In this document: piece after piece, positions 21,305 to 31,122 of the stretch
Position numbering within the stretch: position 1 is the stretch's first letter
Layout of the letters: each line of letters starts with the position of its first letter
Origin: a virus
IMG/VR virus record: IMGVR_UViG_3300050821_004062
Coordinates: 1-43,500 of that record
DNA: 43,500 nucleotides
Reading direction: 5' to 3' (one strand)
Made by a program: the position numbers and the translations under genes
The notes under the pieces: generated by a model
Database searches by the model: none
Told to the model about the DNA's origin: nothing
What the model saw: only the letters and a program-made list of their open reading frames with translations

Positions 21305-23411
21305 CTGGGCGCAAGTGCCTACGCCAATTCGGACGGTGACGACGCTTCCCGCAACCTGCAATGGCGGGACGATTGGAGTTGCCACGGATAAGGTTGTCGT
21401 GGTTTCCGCTGGAGTCGGAACAGAATATACCTGCACCGCGCCGAACACCTGGACAGCGAGCGGCAACGTCAATACCGGCGCGAACAACACCTTCACCGGA
21501 ACCAACGTTTTCAGTGGCGCGTCATCTTCCTCGTTTGGCTACGATATTACGGTAGATGGAGTGCCAGTCACCCACGGTACGACGGTGCCAACGGTTTCGG
21601 CCACGACCGCGCTCAATGCGATGATTGCGAATCGCTGCCCTGTACTCGGGACCGGTGCTGGGTGTCAAATCAATTTCCCGCCGAACACGAATATCCTTCT
21701 CACCGCCGCGGCTGGAGCACAGTCGGCAATTCCCATCTTGAGAGATGGAGTCAGGTTCAACTGTGCCGGTGGTCACGCTCCGCAGTACACCAGCACCTTC
21801 GGAACGGCGAGTTGCAACATCGTCATTGGCACCGCAGGGATCTATGCTTTCTCGGTGGGGCAGTTGGGCCTTGTACCACTTGAAACCACTCCCTCAGCCG
21901 GACCGCTGTTCGAAGGCTTCGAATTCTACGACAACACGACTCTGCATAACGCAGGCGGCGGAATCACGGTAGCGGATACGAACAAGGTGCGCGGAAGTGG
22001 GATGGCGCTGGTAAACGGATTTCGTCAGCCCGCAGTGAACGCGCCTTCCGCGCCAACGTGCAGCATCGTCGCGGGCGGCTCGCTGGCTTCGGGCGATCAG
22101 GTGAATGTGGAACTCGAAGCTGTGACGACCAGCGGATCATCGCTTCCATCCGCGCCAACGAATTGCGGAACGACCTCGGGCGGAAACCAGTCTGTGTCGA
22201 TCACGATTCCAGCGCCAAGCGGCGTAATCATCGGCTATGAGGCATTGTGTCAGGTGGTCGGCGTAAACGCCCAAGTGTTTACCTGCTCGCCGAATCCGAC
22301 CTACACCATCAACGGCGATGGCAGCCAGACAATCAACTGGCAAACGACTTCGCCGTTGGTAGTCTCGGCCCCGGCTCAAATCGGAACGCGCGTGGCAATG
22401 AATATCGACGACTCGAAAACGGGAGGATTTCACTTTGCGGGCAGCATCGGCTTTCCGGGAACTCCGGTAAAGGCGGGATTCTCGAACGGCATCTACTTCG
22501 AAGAAATTTCTTGTCAACTGGTGCAGGGCTGCGTAGTCGCTGGAATCGGATCGGCGACAGTGACATTCGACAATTTGGAAGTGGATGCCTGCGACGTGGT
22601 ACTCGCGACGGGTCTGTGCGGCGGCTCAACTTCCCCGGCGAACGGGACAACGATCTTCGCCACGCCCGGCGCTGTAATAGGAACCTCCGATCTGCGTTTG
22701 AAGAATGTGCATGGCACAGGCTTCAACGACACGAATCTGAACTCATCGAGCGGGTGCTTGATTGGCTTGAGAGGCTTCAACAATCAGATTCTTGGCGGAA
22801 CGATCCAGTCGGGCGGCGCGTCCATCGAGAGCGGTATCTGCATGGTTTCCGCGACGAACAGCGCCGTACTCGGAATCATCGTGTCGAACTATCAAAACTG
22901 CTTCACCGCCGATTCGAACTCGAAGCAAAACTATACGCTCTGGGTCGATAACGGAACGTGCGGAACCTCGCCAGCCTTCACCGACAGCGGCGGCGTGGCG
23001 AATGGGAATCAGTGGATCAATGGCGGGAAGGGATGGACGTTCGGAAAATCTTTCTTTCTGAATATGTCCAACACGGTCATCTCCGGGACTTTCCCAAGCA
23101 TCGCGGCTGGCGGTTGCGGCGGATCAGGGGCGGCTTTGAGCGGCACTCCTTCGGGAACCATGTCGTTCGCAATTAACACGGGCACCGGGCCGGGGACAAC
23201 TTGTACGGTCACCATGCCAGCAACGGGAAGCGGATGGATATGCTCTGCTTACGACGCAACGATTCGCACGACGACTGACGGGAGTTGGGATGTTAAGCCG
23301 GACCCGACCAGTACCAGCAGTTCGCTCGTATTGAAATTCTTTGCTTCGAGTGGATCGCCCACGGCTCCTCCGGCTAGCAACGTGATTCGCATTTCGTGCA
23401 TGGGCTACTGA
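21228..23411 (+). CDS. Long fibre/spike-like protein with signal-peptide-like start
   Basis: About 727 aa, Gly/Thr/Ser/Asn-rich with beta-helix-style repeats (NNTFTGTNVFSG; many short G-x-I/V-x turns), as in tail spikes that bind surface polysaccharide. Several Cys pairs occur, unusual for cytoplasmic fibres. The N-terminus (SLTLATSLLWAATSWA before QVP) reads like a Sec signal peptide with an AxA-type site, but it overlaps the end of the preceding gene, so the exact start is uncertain. The next gene has an even clearer signal peptide. The stop overlaps the next start (TGATGA). Confidence 0.65.
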   Translation: MCCRIKGNLCSWSLTLATSLLWAATSWAQVPTPIRTVTTLPATCNGGTIGVATDKVVVVSAGVGTEYTCTAPNTWTASGNVNTGANNTFTGTNVFSGASSSSFGYDITVDGVPVTHGTTVPTVSATTALNAMIANRCPVLGTGAGCQINFPPNTNILLTAAAGAQSAIPILRDGVRFNCAGGHAPQYTSTFGTASCNIVIGTAGIYAFSVGQLGLVPLETTPSAGPLFEGFEFYDNTTLHNAGGGITVADTNKVRGSGMALVNGFRQPAVNAPSAPTCSIVAGGSLASGDQVNVELEAVTTSGSSLPSAPTNCGTTSGGNQSVSITIPAPSGVIIGYEALCQVVGVNAQVFTCSPNPTYTINGDGSQTINWQTTSPLVVSAPAQIGTRVAMNIDDSKTGGFHFAGSIGFPGTPVKAGFSNGIYFEEISCQLVQGCVVAGIGSATVTFDNLEVDACDVVLATGLCGGSTSPANGTTIFATPGAVIGTSDLRLKNVHGTGFNDTNLNSSSGCLIGLRGFNNQILGGTIQSGGASIESGICMVSATNSAVLGIIVSNYQNCFTADSNSKQNYTLWVDNGTCGTSPAFTDSGGVANGNQWINGGKGWTFGKSFFLNMSNTVISGTFPSIAAGGCGGSGAALSGTPSGTMSFAINTGTGPGTTCTVTMPATGSGWICSAYDATIRTTTDGSWDVKPDPTSTSSSLVLKFFASSGSPTAPPASNVIRISCMGY

Positions 23412-26089
23412 TGAAAAAACTCATACTCTCGGCGCTAGTGGTCCTCATTCCGTTCATGGCAGCGGGGCAGCAGGTTGTTGCTCCGACCGCGACGAATCAA
23501 AACGGTGTCCCCACTGCCACGGTTGTGACCATCTGTACCACGAATCCAGGCGCGGGAAGTTGCCCAACAAAAGTCACGATCTACACCGACTTCACCGTCG
23601 CAAACGCTTGCACAGGAACGAATGCAGCCTTGAACAATACGGCGAATCCGAGCGTAACCACGGGCTGCTCAAACCCCGGCTCGACAGACGCACAGGGAAA
23701 CGTAGTCGCTTTCGCGGCGGCTGGATCGTACTGGTGCCAATATTCAGGATCAACCATCAGTCCGTATTCGAAGCCGTGTCCGGTTGGCGGTGGCGGGAGC
23801 GGTGGGAGTGTAGCCTTCGGATCGGTCACGTCTGGCACGAATACGACCTCTCTCGTAATTGGCAATAGCGGCTCATTCAGCGCAACAGGATCGGGAAGCA
23901 TCACAGCGACGGCGCTGCCGTTTTCCGGCTTTACCTCCGGCACAAATACTCAGGCGGCGGCGATCATTGGAACTGGAGCCAGTCTGGTGACTCAGCCCTC
24001 GGGCCAGTTGACTGGAGACAGTTCGTGGTTTCCGTTCGCGCTCGCGGACAATCTGCCAACGGCTCCGACTCTCACGGCGGCATCGAGCGGCGGAACTCTC
24101 TCAACCGCGAACAGCGTCTATGTGCGAATCACGTTTGTGGGGCCGTCGAACCTCGTACCCTCGCCGGAAATTCTTATCAACTTGAATTCCACGACAGGCT
24201 GCACAACCTCAGCCTGCACGGTTACGGTCACTCTGCCGTCATCCTGCACGTCTCCTGTGGCTCCGGTAACGGGCTGCACGGTATGGGATTCAGCGACCAG
24301 CAACGGAGAGAAACAGCAAGCGGCCTCGGCGGCGTGCGTCAACATCACGACCTCGACTTGCGTCATCGGCACGATTGCGGCTGGATCGCTGCTTTCCTCG
24401 GTTGTCGCGGCGACCAGCGGCATTAACCCGCCCAGCATGGTTGCCACAACTCCGCCAGACTTCATCATCCCGAGCGCCTTCATGCAAAAGGCGAATGGCT
24501 ACTACGCTCTCGCCGGAATCGACACCAGCGGCCTGAATCTGATTTCTTGCTGCTACACCGCGCAAGCTGTAACCCCTCCAACAAAGGGCGGAACAAACAA
24601 CGGCACATTCACCTTTCTCGACCGTGTATTTTTCAATGACGACATTAACCCGCCTCCGATCTCAAACGCTCTCATCTCAATCAAGCACGAATCGGGTGCG
24701 ACGACTTCCACGCTGACCTCAGCCGGGGCCGGAGTGGATGATCGCGCAATCGCCGTCAGAATCGACAACGACCTCACCTCGAATCCGAACTACGAACAGT
24801 ACCTCGGGATCTATGTTGAGAACTTCGTAGACAACAATGCGACGACCTGCGCCCCGATTGGAAACCAAACGGCAGTGGGCGAAAGTTGCAGCGCAGCCGT
24901 CCGAGGAATCACCACAGACAAGCGCGTCACTGGCGCGAACGCGATGACCCTCGAAGGCGTTACGGGAGTAGCTAGCACCACAACTGCAACCCCGAATCTT
25001 CCGGGCGGAGCGTTCAGCGTGGTCGGCGTGAAGGGCGGGGCGTTTGAATCGGCTTCGAGCACGAACGGTGCGAATGCGAACTTCGTCGGCGTAGTGGGCG
25101 GCATCAACGCAGCCTCTGGCAATACCGCAGGAACTGGAATTTCGCTTCTGGCCACAGCGCCTACGACCAGATTCGCCACCCAGAATATCGGACTGAGAGT
25201 CGCTGACTTTGGAGCCAACGCCGCGGATTGGGACGTGCTCACAATCTCAAGCAATGTGGCCGCTGGAAACGGAGCGAGCTACTTCGAAGGGAACGTATAC
25301 CTGCCCGAGATTGTGGGCAGCAACAGCACAATTCCGATTCTTGAAAGCATCAACGTCACCGGAGGCATTGCCACAACTCAGCTTTCCGCGCCAACGATTT
25401 CCGCGACCGCGCCGGCCAATCCAGGGGCTACGGTGTGCGACTGGAAAGCGACAGCGGTAGACGTGAACGGAAACGAGAGCGCGGCGTCCGCACAGAACGG
25501 CGGAGGCACCTGCAACGCCAATCTGACGGCCACGAACTTCGTCACAATCACGATTGCTTCCCAGCGTTCAGCGACAAGCTACAACATCTACCGCACAGTG
25601 GAAGCGGGGAACTGCAACGGAGTGGCCTGCACCAACGGGAAGATTGGCAGCGTGACCGTGCCGACTATGCTGACGACGCAAAACAGTGCGGTAACCTTCA
25701 CCGATACGGGGCAGGTGGGAGATGGAAATACTTCAGTAGCGCAGCCGAACCAAACGGGCGGAATCAAGCCGTTCAACTACCAGACGAACACGAATTGCGT
25801 CTCGTCTGCTTCGCCTGCTGTGTGCGGATCGGCGGCGTCTGGTGGCGTGGCCTTGCCTACAGGAGTGAACCCAACGCTTCAGGTCAACACGACGGCGGTA
25901 ACGGCCACCTCGCGCATCTTTCTGAATGTGGATGAGAGCCTGACGGGCTTGGGAACATGCAACACGACGCTCTCAACCTTGCTCAATCCGGTGGTGACGG
26001 CGCGAGTCGCGAACGCATCTTTCACCTTTACGATCAATGCAACGCTTGCCGTGAATGCGGCGTGCGTGAGCTACTTTATTGTTAACTAA
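23411..26089 (+). CDS. Large fibre-like protein with Sec signal peptide, 892 aa
   Basis: Starts MKKLILSALVVLIPFMAAG followed by QQ: positive n-region, hydrophobic h-region, small residues at the cleavage site, a textbook signal peptide. The mature part has Ser/Gly/Thr repeats (FGSVTSGTNTTSLVIGNSG, FTSGTNTQAAAIIGTGAS), many cysteines (CTTNPGAGSC, CTTSACTVTV) and a late Fn3-like stretch (CDWKATAVDVNGNESAAS, SYNIYRTVEAG). It is probably a surface adhesin or fibre. Exported and Cys-rich proteins are not expected of virion parts assembled in the cytoplasm, so either the protein is made for the periplasm or the signal is inherited from host adhesins. Confidence 0.7.
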   Translation: MKKLILSALVVLIPFMAAGQQVVAPTATNQNGVPTATVVTICTTNPGAGSCPTKVTIYTDFTVANACTGTNAALNNTANPSVTTGCSNPGSTDAQGNVVAFAAAGSYWCQYSGSTISPYSKPCPVGGGGSGGSVAFGSVTSGTNTTSLVIGNSGSFSATGSGSITATALPFSGFTSGTNTQAAAIIGTGASLVTQPSGQLTGDSSWFPFALADNLPTAPTLTAASSGGTLSTANSVYVRITFVGPSNLVPSPEILINLNSTTGCTTSACTVTVTLPSSCTSPVAPVTGCTVWDSATSNGEKQQAASAACVNITTSTCVIGTIAAGSLLSSVVAATSGINPPSMVATTPPDFIIPSAFMQKANGYYALAGIDTSGLNLISCCYTAQAVTPPTKGGTNNGTFTFLDRVFFNDDINPPPISNALISIKHESGATTSTLTSAGAGVDDRAIAVRIDNDLTSNPNYEQYLGIYVENFVDNNATTCAPIGNQTAVGESCSAAVRGITTDKRVTGANAMTLEGVTGVASTTTATPNLPGGAFSVVGVKGGAFESASSTNGANANFVGVVGGINAASGNTAGTGISLLATAPTTRFATQNIGLRVADFGANAADWDVLTISSNVAAGNGASYFEGNVYLPEIVGSNSTIPILESINVTGGIATTQLSAPTISATAPANPGATVCDWKATAVDVNGNESAASAQNGGGTCNANLTATNFVTITIASQRSATSYNIYRTVEAGNCNGVACTNGKIGSVTVPTMLTTQNSAVTFTDTGQVGDGNTSVAQPNQTGGIKPFNYQTNTNCVSSASPAVCGSAASGGVALPTGVNPTLQVNTTAVTATSRIFLNVDESLTGLGTCNTTLSTLLNPVVTARVANASFTFTINATLAVNAACVSYFIVN

Positions 26090-26712
26090 TGAGCTATGAT
26101 TGCCTGACACCGGAGCAGCAAGCGATTGTAGATGTTCTGATGATGCAGCGCGGCAAGAGAGACAGATTCGCGATCATGCCATCAAAGAAAGAGCATATCC
26201 GAAAGCTGGCAGAAATCTTCCCGTGTAAAGAGAGGACTATGAAAAACAACCTCGCTAAGATTTACCAGAAGTACGGAATTGGAACCGACCGCAACGCTCC
26301 ATTTCTGCCGATGATTCGCCTCGTTTGCCTTCGTGCTCGCGAACTCGGCTTGTTGGCCGTCTGCCTGTCTGTACTCTGTGCGATTGGGTATGGGCAAGCG
26401 GCGAATGGCTTTGTAAAGATCGCCAGCGGCGTCACGGCCACTAAATATACCGACGCAAGTTGCCCGGACCAAGTGACCTGTTATTACGAAGTCACTGCGG
26501 TGGATAGTGCGGGCTTCGAATCTGGGCCGTCAACTTGTCTGTCCACGTCGCCCTGCATTGCGAATGTGGAGTTAATTGTGGGCATGCCTGTCAGCGGAAC
26601 GCATACGGTCGCGCTGACATGGGTAGCATCTAATTCAACGGGGGTGAGCTATAACGTGTATCAACACGTTGGCCCTTTTCCTGCGTCGAATCTAGGGGGA
26701 ACGGTAAACTGA
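26089..26712 (+). CDS. HTH - membrane segment - Fn3-like fusion, 207 aa
   Basis: Residues 1-85 look like a LuxR-type HTH: LTPEQQAIVDVL, then FPCKERTMKNNLAKIYQKYGI in the position of the recognition helix region. Residues 87-105 (ELGLLAVCLSVLCAIGYGQ) form a membrane or signal segment. The rest (TDASCPDQVTCYYEVTAVDSAGFESGPS, then VALTWVASNSTGVSYNVYQ) is an Fn3-like domain similar to the C-terminal part of the preceding fibre. The combination places a DNA-binding domain and an exported domain on one chain, as in ToxR-like regulators. It could also be a recombination product. TAATG overlap couples it to the fibre gene. Confidence 0.6.
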   Translation: MSYDCLTPEQQAIVDVLMMQRGKRDRFAIMPSKKEHIRKLAEIFPCKERTMKNNLAKIYQKYGIGTDRNAPFLPMIRLVCLRARELGLLAVCLSVLCAIGYGQAANGFVKIASGVTATKYTDASCPDQVTCYYEVTAVDSAGFESGPSTCLSTSPCIANVELIVGMPVSGTHTVALTWVASNSTGVSYNVYQHVGPFPASNLGGTVN

Positions 26713-26769
26713 CCATCGTTTGCCCGATACCATTTCACCCTTGATTCGACTGCTCGGTAGCCTACTAAA

Positions 26770-27792
26770 ATGCCGTCCAACATCTCGCTCCAATCCGTGA
26801 TCGACTGGGTAACCACGAATGTCCGTGGGGCGAACCTGCAAGACGTGTTCGGCGTCCAAAACGAGCCAGCACTCTCAATCTGCAATGATGTCTACCAAGA
26901 AACATTGCAGCGCCCGCTCACGTGGAGATTCAACAAGGCGAACGCGGCCAACACTGGGCTCGGGATTCTCTACTGGACCACGGCGAACTATCAGCAGGAC
27001 TACCCACTCACAAACGCAACAGCAGCCGGATCAGGCTCCGTCGTCCACATCCCCACGGTAGCGAATAGCGGCCTTGTCGTCGCGGCCGGAGTTGCGACCG
27101 TGACAACGAACTGGCCGCACGGCTTCGCGCCCGGAGCGAAGGCCACGCTTTTGAATGTTGGCCAGTGGGCAGCCGGCGGAGTTTTCACGCCAACCGCGGC
27201 GCTCAATGTTTCCTCGACGATTATCAGCGTCCCCACTCCCACGAGCTACACCTTCGCCACAGCCGCGCCAACGGGGACTTACGGTGCACCGGGCATCAAT
27301 GAGATTGGATGGATTGAGCGGTGCGTGCTCGAAGATTTCAACTCGACCGCGACCGTCAAACCCCGGCACTCGATTGAAGTCACGATGAATTTGGAACTGG
27401 AATCCATCATCCAGCCTTCATTTAAAATCGCCTACCAGTACACGAACACCGACGCGGCGGCGGCGACGAATGCGCTCGTACCCTCGACTACCGCAGTGTT
27501 TCGCTTGTGGCCCATCCCCTCGACCCAGACTTGGGGGGTAATGATTGACTTCCAGCTTGCGCCGAAAACCTTCACCGATTTAACGAACACGTGGGGAGTG
27601 TGGCCCGACCCGCTAATTTTCGTGATCCGGCAAGGCGTGAAAGCGGCGGCGCTCGACTTCGTAGAAGATCCCCGCTCCGTCACCGAGTACCAGTTATTTC
27701 AAACGAAGCTCGACCAGGTAAGAGAAATCCGGGATCAGGAGCGGCCCAGCCAAACGATCTTTCCCGACCGTCCCATACTGTTTGGAGGCTAA
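26770..27792 (+). CDS. Head-tail connector/tail tubular-like protein, 340 aa
   Basis: N-terminal helix-rich start (SLQSVIDWVTTNVRGANLQDVFGV), a long beta-rich insert, and a C-terminal helical part (PLIFVIRQGVKAAALDFVEDPRSVTEYQLFQTKLDQVREI) recall podovirus tail tubular A or connector proteins, but the match is by feel. It lies between fibre genes and the propeller-like tail protein. Start at ATG 26770; ribosome site weak. Confidence 0.5.
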   Translation: MPSNISLQSVIDWVTTNVRGANLQDVFGVQNEPALSICNDVYQETLQRPLTWRFNKANAANTGLGILYWTTANYQQDYPLTNATAAGSGSVVHIPTVANSGLVVAAGVATVTTNWPHGFAPGAKATLLNVGQWAAGGVFTPTAALNVSSTIISVPTPTSYTFATAAPTGTYGAPGINEIGWIERCVLEDFNSTATVKPRHSIEVTMNLELESIIQPSFKIAYQYTNTDAAAATNALVPSTTAVFRLWPIPSTQTWGVMIDFQLAPKTFTDLTNTWGVWPDPLIFVIRQGVKAAALDFVEDPRSVTEYQLFQTKLDQVREIRDQERPSQTIFPDRPILFGG

Positions 27793-27798
27793 TGTCAA

Positions 27799-28005
27799 AT
27801 GAGCAAGATGGAATTTTACCGCAGAGAGAACGGATTCGAGCTAACAGGCAGCCTAAAGTTCAAGGATTACAGCGAGATCGAGGCATTTTGCGACCAAATT
27901 ATGCGCTATCCCAAGCTCGTTGTCGTGCATCCGGGCAGTGAATTGATGGTGCAGGACGCTCCGCAAATCGGATCGCCGTTAGTGATTGATGACGAGGGGG
28001 ACTAA
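27799..28005 (+). CDS. Hypothetical protein, 68 aa
   Basis: GGAGG 10 nt before the ATG. Compact alpha/beta sequence (EFYRRENGFELTGSLKFKDYSEIEAFCDQIM). No family recognised. TAATG overlap with the methyltransferase gene. Confidence 0.5.
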   Translation: MSKMEFYRRENGFELTGSLKFKDYSEIEAFCDQIMRYPKLVVVHPGSELMVQDAPQIGSPLVIDDEGD

Positions 28006-28583
28006 TGCTAACGTGTCCAGTGACGCTTCAATTGCAATCTGACGCTTCCCAAGAGCAGTTAGAACTTCTGCTCGAAATGGTGAAGCAAACGAACCACATT
28101 GCGGGAGACATCGTAGAAATCGGCTCGTGGAAGTGCGGAACTTCCTGCCTCATGTCGATTGCCAGCCCATGCAAAACTGTGTGGGCCTTCGATCTGTTCG
28201 GCGGCTTGCCCTACGGCCCCGGAGTCGGCTTCGAAAACTTCGCCGACACAGACTGGAAAGAAATTCAGGAGACAACGGCACCATACAAAAACCTGCAATT
28301 AGTGCGCGGCTTGCACGAGCTCACAGTCCCGGAATTCGCGGTGAAGTGCGGCCCTCTGTCGCTGATCTTCCTCGACTCCGATCACTACTCATCTCACCGG
28401 GTAACGCTCACCTACTTGGCTCCGCTGCTCTCACCGGAAGGCATGATCGTGTTCCATGACTGGACGTTCTCAGATGTGCAGAAAGCGGTGAGTGACGCTT
28501 TGCCAATCGACGAATACGAAATGCTGAATCGCCCCGAGATGCACCACATGGGCGTACTCCGCAAGCGCGTGCCGTCTATCTAA
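28005..28583 (+). CDS. Class I SAM-dependent methyltransferase, 192 aa
   Basis: The SAM site GDIVEIGSWKCGTS near 34-47 is the glycine-rich motif I. WAFDLFGGLPYGPG and LIFLDSDHYSSHRV (post-motif acidic residues) and FHDW near 149 match the TylF/MycF-like or Methyltransferase_24 group that methylates sugars and small molecules. It could modify a carbohydrate together with the glycosyltransferase and heptose genes. Its last codons (RVPSI) coincide with a GTGCCGTC element. Confidence 0.7.
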   Translation: MLTCPVTLQLQSDASQEQLELLLEMVKQTNHIAGDIVEIGSWKCGTSCLMSIASPCKTVWAFDLFGGLPYGPGVGFENFADTDWKEIQETTAPYKNLQLVRGLHELTVPEFAVKCGPLSLIFLDSDHYSSHRVTLTYLAPLLSPEGMIVFHDWTFSDVQKAVSDALPIDEYEMLNRPEMHHMGVLRKRVPSI

Positions 28584-28592
28584 TAGTGAAGG
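28567..28592 (+). promoter_or_regulatory. GTGCCGTC late element, copy 7
   Basis: GCGTGCCGTC at 28567-28576 then TATCTAATAGTGAAGG. It overlaps the end of the methyltransferase gene and precedes the propeller gene by 50 bp. A GGCCG/CGGCC pair in the leader could form a hairpin. Confidence 0.6.
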
Positions 28593-28641
28593 CCGCGCAT
28601 AGGCGCTCTTAAAATTCCCACGGCCTGATCGAAGTGAGCGA

Positions 28642-31122
28642 ATGCCGTTTATCAGCGAAGTCGGCCCGATTTTTATTCAGCGCTTCTACACAGGCTGGAT
28701 CACCCTCCGAAACCAACTCACTACTCCCATCAAGCTCATGGGTCGGCGTGTCATTGAGTTGTACGACGCACTGATCGCCGGGAACGACTGGGAAGTCACT
28801 CCCTCGCTTTCGCTGAAGCGCCGCGCGGGCCACACCGCCTACGTGACCATCAACGCACCCGCCCAAAATCTCTACTCGTGGAAATCGAACACAATGGGCA
28901 CAATCCCCATCATCGACACCACGGCTGACGTGGAGTATGTGAACTCGTCCGGGACGACGACGGTGATGACGACGAAGCCGCTTTTCGTGCAGGGGCAAAC
29001 GAGCTTGCTCGGAATCGGAAACTATCTCTACGCGGGGAATGGGAGCCGGGTATTCAAATGGGATGGCCCCACAGGCCCACAGGGCGTCACTGGGTGGGGT
29101 ATCTCCAGCAGCGCGGCCACAAACGTCATCGGCCCGGACAACGCAGGCGCAGGCGCCAACAATCCGGCGTATGGGGTCGGAGCGTGGGCGAACCCCAACA
29201 ACGTGACTTCGGCGGTAAGTTTCTGCACCGTCACCGTCACAGCGGCCTCTAATCCGAGCATCATCTTAATCGCGCAATCCAACCCCGACGACGCGACCAC
29301 GTTCGGCTTCTCAGTGGGAGCGCAGGAGAAAATCACCGGAATTCAGTTCACGCTCAATGCCTTCGTTGACAACGCCTTTGCCGGGGCATCTTCGCTGGTC
29401 GTGACTCTGCTCAAAAACGGCTTGCCCGTTGGCACGTCAAAATCTATCACGCTGACTTCCGTAAACACCTCCTACACTCTCGGCTCCGCCTCCGACCTGT
29501 GGGGAGCAACATGGGGTCCGGTCGATGTAAACTCGACCACGTTCGGCATCGCTATTCAGGGGCAGGTGGTCAATGCCTTCGGCTCCTCTCCACTCGTCCG
29601 AAATTTCAGCATGAACAATGTGGCGTGCTCGATCTTCGGCGTGGGCGGACCGTCAGCAACTCCGACAGGGACTGGCAGCTTTTCAGCAGTGAACGGCTAC
29701 AGCTATGTTGTGGCCTACGGAAATTCCGCATCGGGCGAAATCTCGAACGGCTCTCCAGTCTCGGCGAATACCGGACCGTTCACCAACAAGGCGTATGTAG
29801 GCATCGGCGTGACAGCCTCCAGCGATGCTCAGGTGAACCAAATCAGGGTTTACCGAACGACCGACTCAGGCGGCGGCAATGAGTTCTTCGAGATCGGCAA
29901 TTCGCCCTTCCCCAACACAACTGCCACGGTGCAAGACACCACGCCGGATACGGGATTGCAGGTAACCTCGCAGGCGGAAGTGAATCTCGGCAACACGCCG
30001 CCTCCGGTCACACTCACCAACCTTGAGTGGTTCGCAGGGCGCATGTGGGGAAGCGCGAACAATCTGCTTTTCGCCTCGACCGGGCCAGAGACGATTTCCG
30101 GCACAGCGCCAAACTCAAACTGGAATCCAGACTTTCAATGGGTCATTCCGGGAGTGGTCATGCGGAACGTGACCGGGCCAAACGGGATGCTGGTTTTCAC
30201 GCAAGACGACTGTCTTATCGTGCGCGGAACCGACATCACAAATTACACGGTCAACGAGTTCGTAAAGGACTTCGGAATTCGTACATACAATGCCGTCGAT
30301 ACAGACGGAACGAATATCTACGTGTTCACGTCTGACCGCCAGTTCATTGTGCTGTCATCCTCCGGGGCGCAGGACTTGGGCTTGGCCATCGCGGACCAGT
30401 TGGCCAATGTCGATCCGACCGTGGTCTATGTGAAAGTGAACCGCTACGGCCTCGACTCCATCGTGCGAATTTTGGACACGGCAAACAACGTCTACTACGA
30501 CTACAACCTGAATCAGCAATGCTGGAACCTGCCCGGCATCCTTAAGATGGCCGCGTGCTCGGCGATGGGTAGCATTGAAGTTTCGCCGGGAGTGTGGAGG
30601 CTCTTGCTAAGTTCGACGAATAGCGGAGTTTCAAAGTTGGCATACCGGGATATAACGAACTTTCAGGACTTGGGCACAAGCTACTCTCCGGTCGCAGTGT
30701 TCGGCTCGATCCAGTTGGCCGATCCGGGAACGCTGGCGAAAATTGGGGCGCTTGGCGGCTTCTGCCTTCAGTTCACCAACGCCGGAATTGTGCCAACGCT
30801 CTCCGTCTTGCCGAATGACATTGGCTGCACCATGAGCAACGCCGTGGGATCGCAGGTAACAGGGCAGTTTGTGAGCCTGAGTGTGGGCAGAAATCCGTTC
30901 CCAGTTCCTCCGACGCTGGGCAACCAACCAGTCGGCTATCGGAGCTTGGGCTATTACTACATGATGGCCAAGGGGCTGAGTGGCTTCGTGCAGAACCTGC
31001 AATTCCAGTTGGTAGCGCCAGCCGAGAACACAGCGCTAGAATTGCTCGGCTTCGGGATCTTTGGAGACATGAAGCAGGAAACAGAGCAGGCTGGACAGTT
31101 GCCACAGTTACAGGGGCGATAG
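28642..31122 (+). CDS. Tail hub/stabilisation-like protein, 826 aa
   Basis: N-terminal part has repeated four-strand blade-like segments (NLYSWKSN..., LLGIGNYLYAGNGSRVFKWDG, and later NIYVFTSDRQFIVLSS, NVYYDYNLNQQCWNL) that suggest a beta-propeller, as in P22 gp10-type tail proteins. A central Ig/Fn3-like stretch (GSFSAVNGYSYVVAYGNSASGEISNGS) lies between. The usual order (connector then propeller tail protein) agrees. Probably forms the short tail tube or plug. No catalytic residues seen. Confidence 0.6.
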   Translation: MPFISEVGPIFIQRFYTGWITLRNQLTTPIKLMGRRVIELYDALIAGNDWEVTPSLSLKRRAGHTAYVTINAPAQNLYSWKSNTMGTIPIIDTTADVEYVNSSGTTTVMTTKPLFVQGQTSLLGIGNYLYAGNGSRVFKWDGPTGPQGVTGWGISSSAATNVIGPDNAGAGANNPAYGVGAWANPNNVTSAVSFCTVTVTAASNPSIILIAQSNPDDATTFGFSVGAQEKITGIQFTLNAFVDNAFAGASSLVVTLLKNGLPVGTSKSITLTSVNTSYTLGSASDLWGATWGPVDVNSTTFGIAIQGQVVNAFGSSPLVRNFSMNNVACSIFGVGGPSATPTGTGSFSAVNGYSYVVAYGNSASGEISNGSPVSANTGPFTNKAYVGIGVTASSDAQVNQIRVYRTTDSGGGNEFFEIGNSPFPNTTATVQDTTPDTGLQVTSQAEVNLGNTPPPVTLTNLEWFAGRMWGSANNLLFASTGPETISGTAPNSNWNPDFQWVIPGVVMRNVTGPNGMLVFTQDDCLIVRGTDITNYTVNEFVKDFGIRTYNAVDTDGTNIYVFTSDRQFIVLSSSGAQDLGLAIADQLANVDPTVVYVKVNRYGLDSIVRILDTANNVYYDYNLNQQCWNLPGILKMAACSAMGSIEVSPGVWRLLLSSTNSGVSKLAYRDITNFQDLGTSYSPVAVFGSIQLADPGTLAKIGALGGFCLQFTNAGIVPTLSVLPNDIGCTMSNAVGSQVTGQFVSLSVGRNPFPVPPTLGNQPVGYRSLGYYYMMAKGLSGFVQNLQFQLVAPAENTALELLGFGIFGDMKQETEQAGQLPQLQGR

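Noticed and set aside
26713-26769. Promoter TTGATT-N16-TACTAA before the 26770 gene
   Set aside because: The -10-like box ends one base before the ATG, too close for a normal start point, and the boxes are weak.
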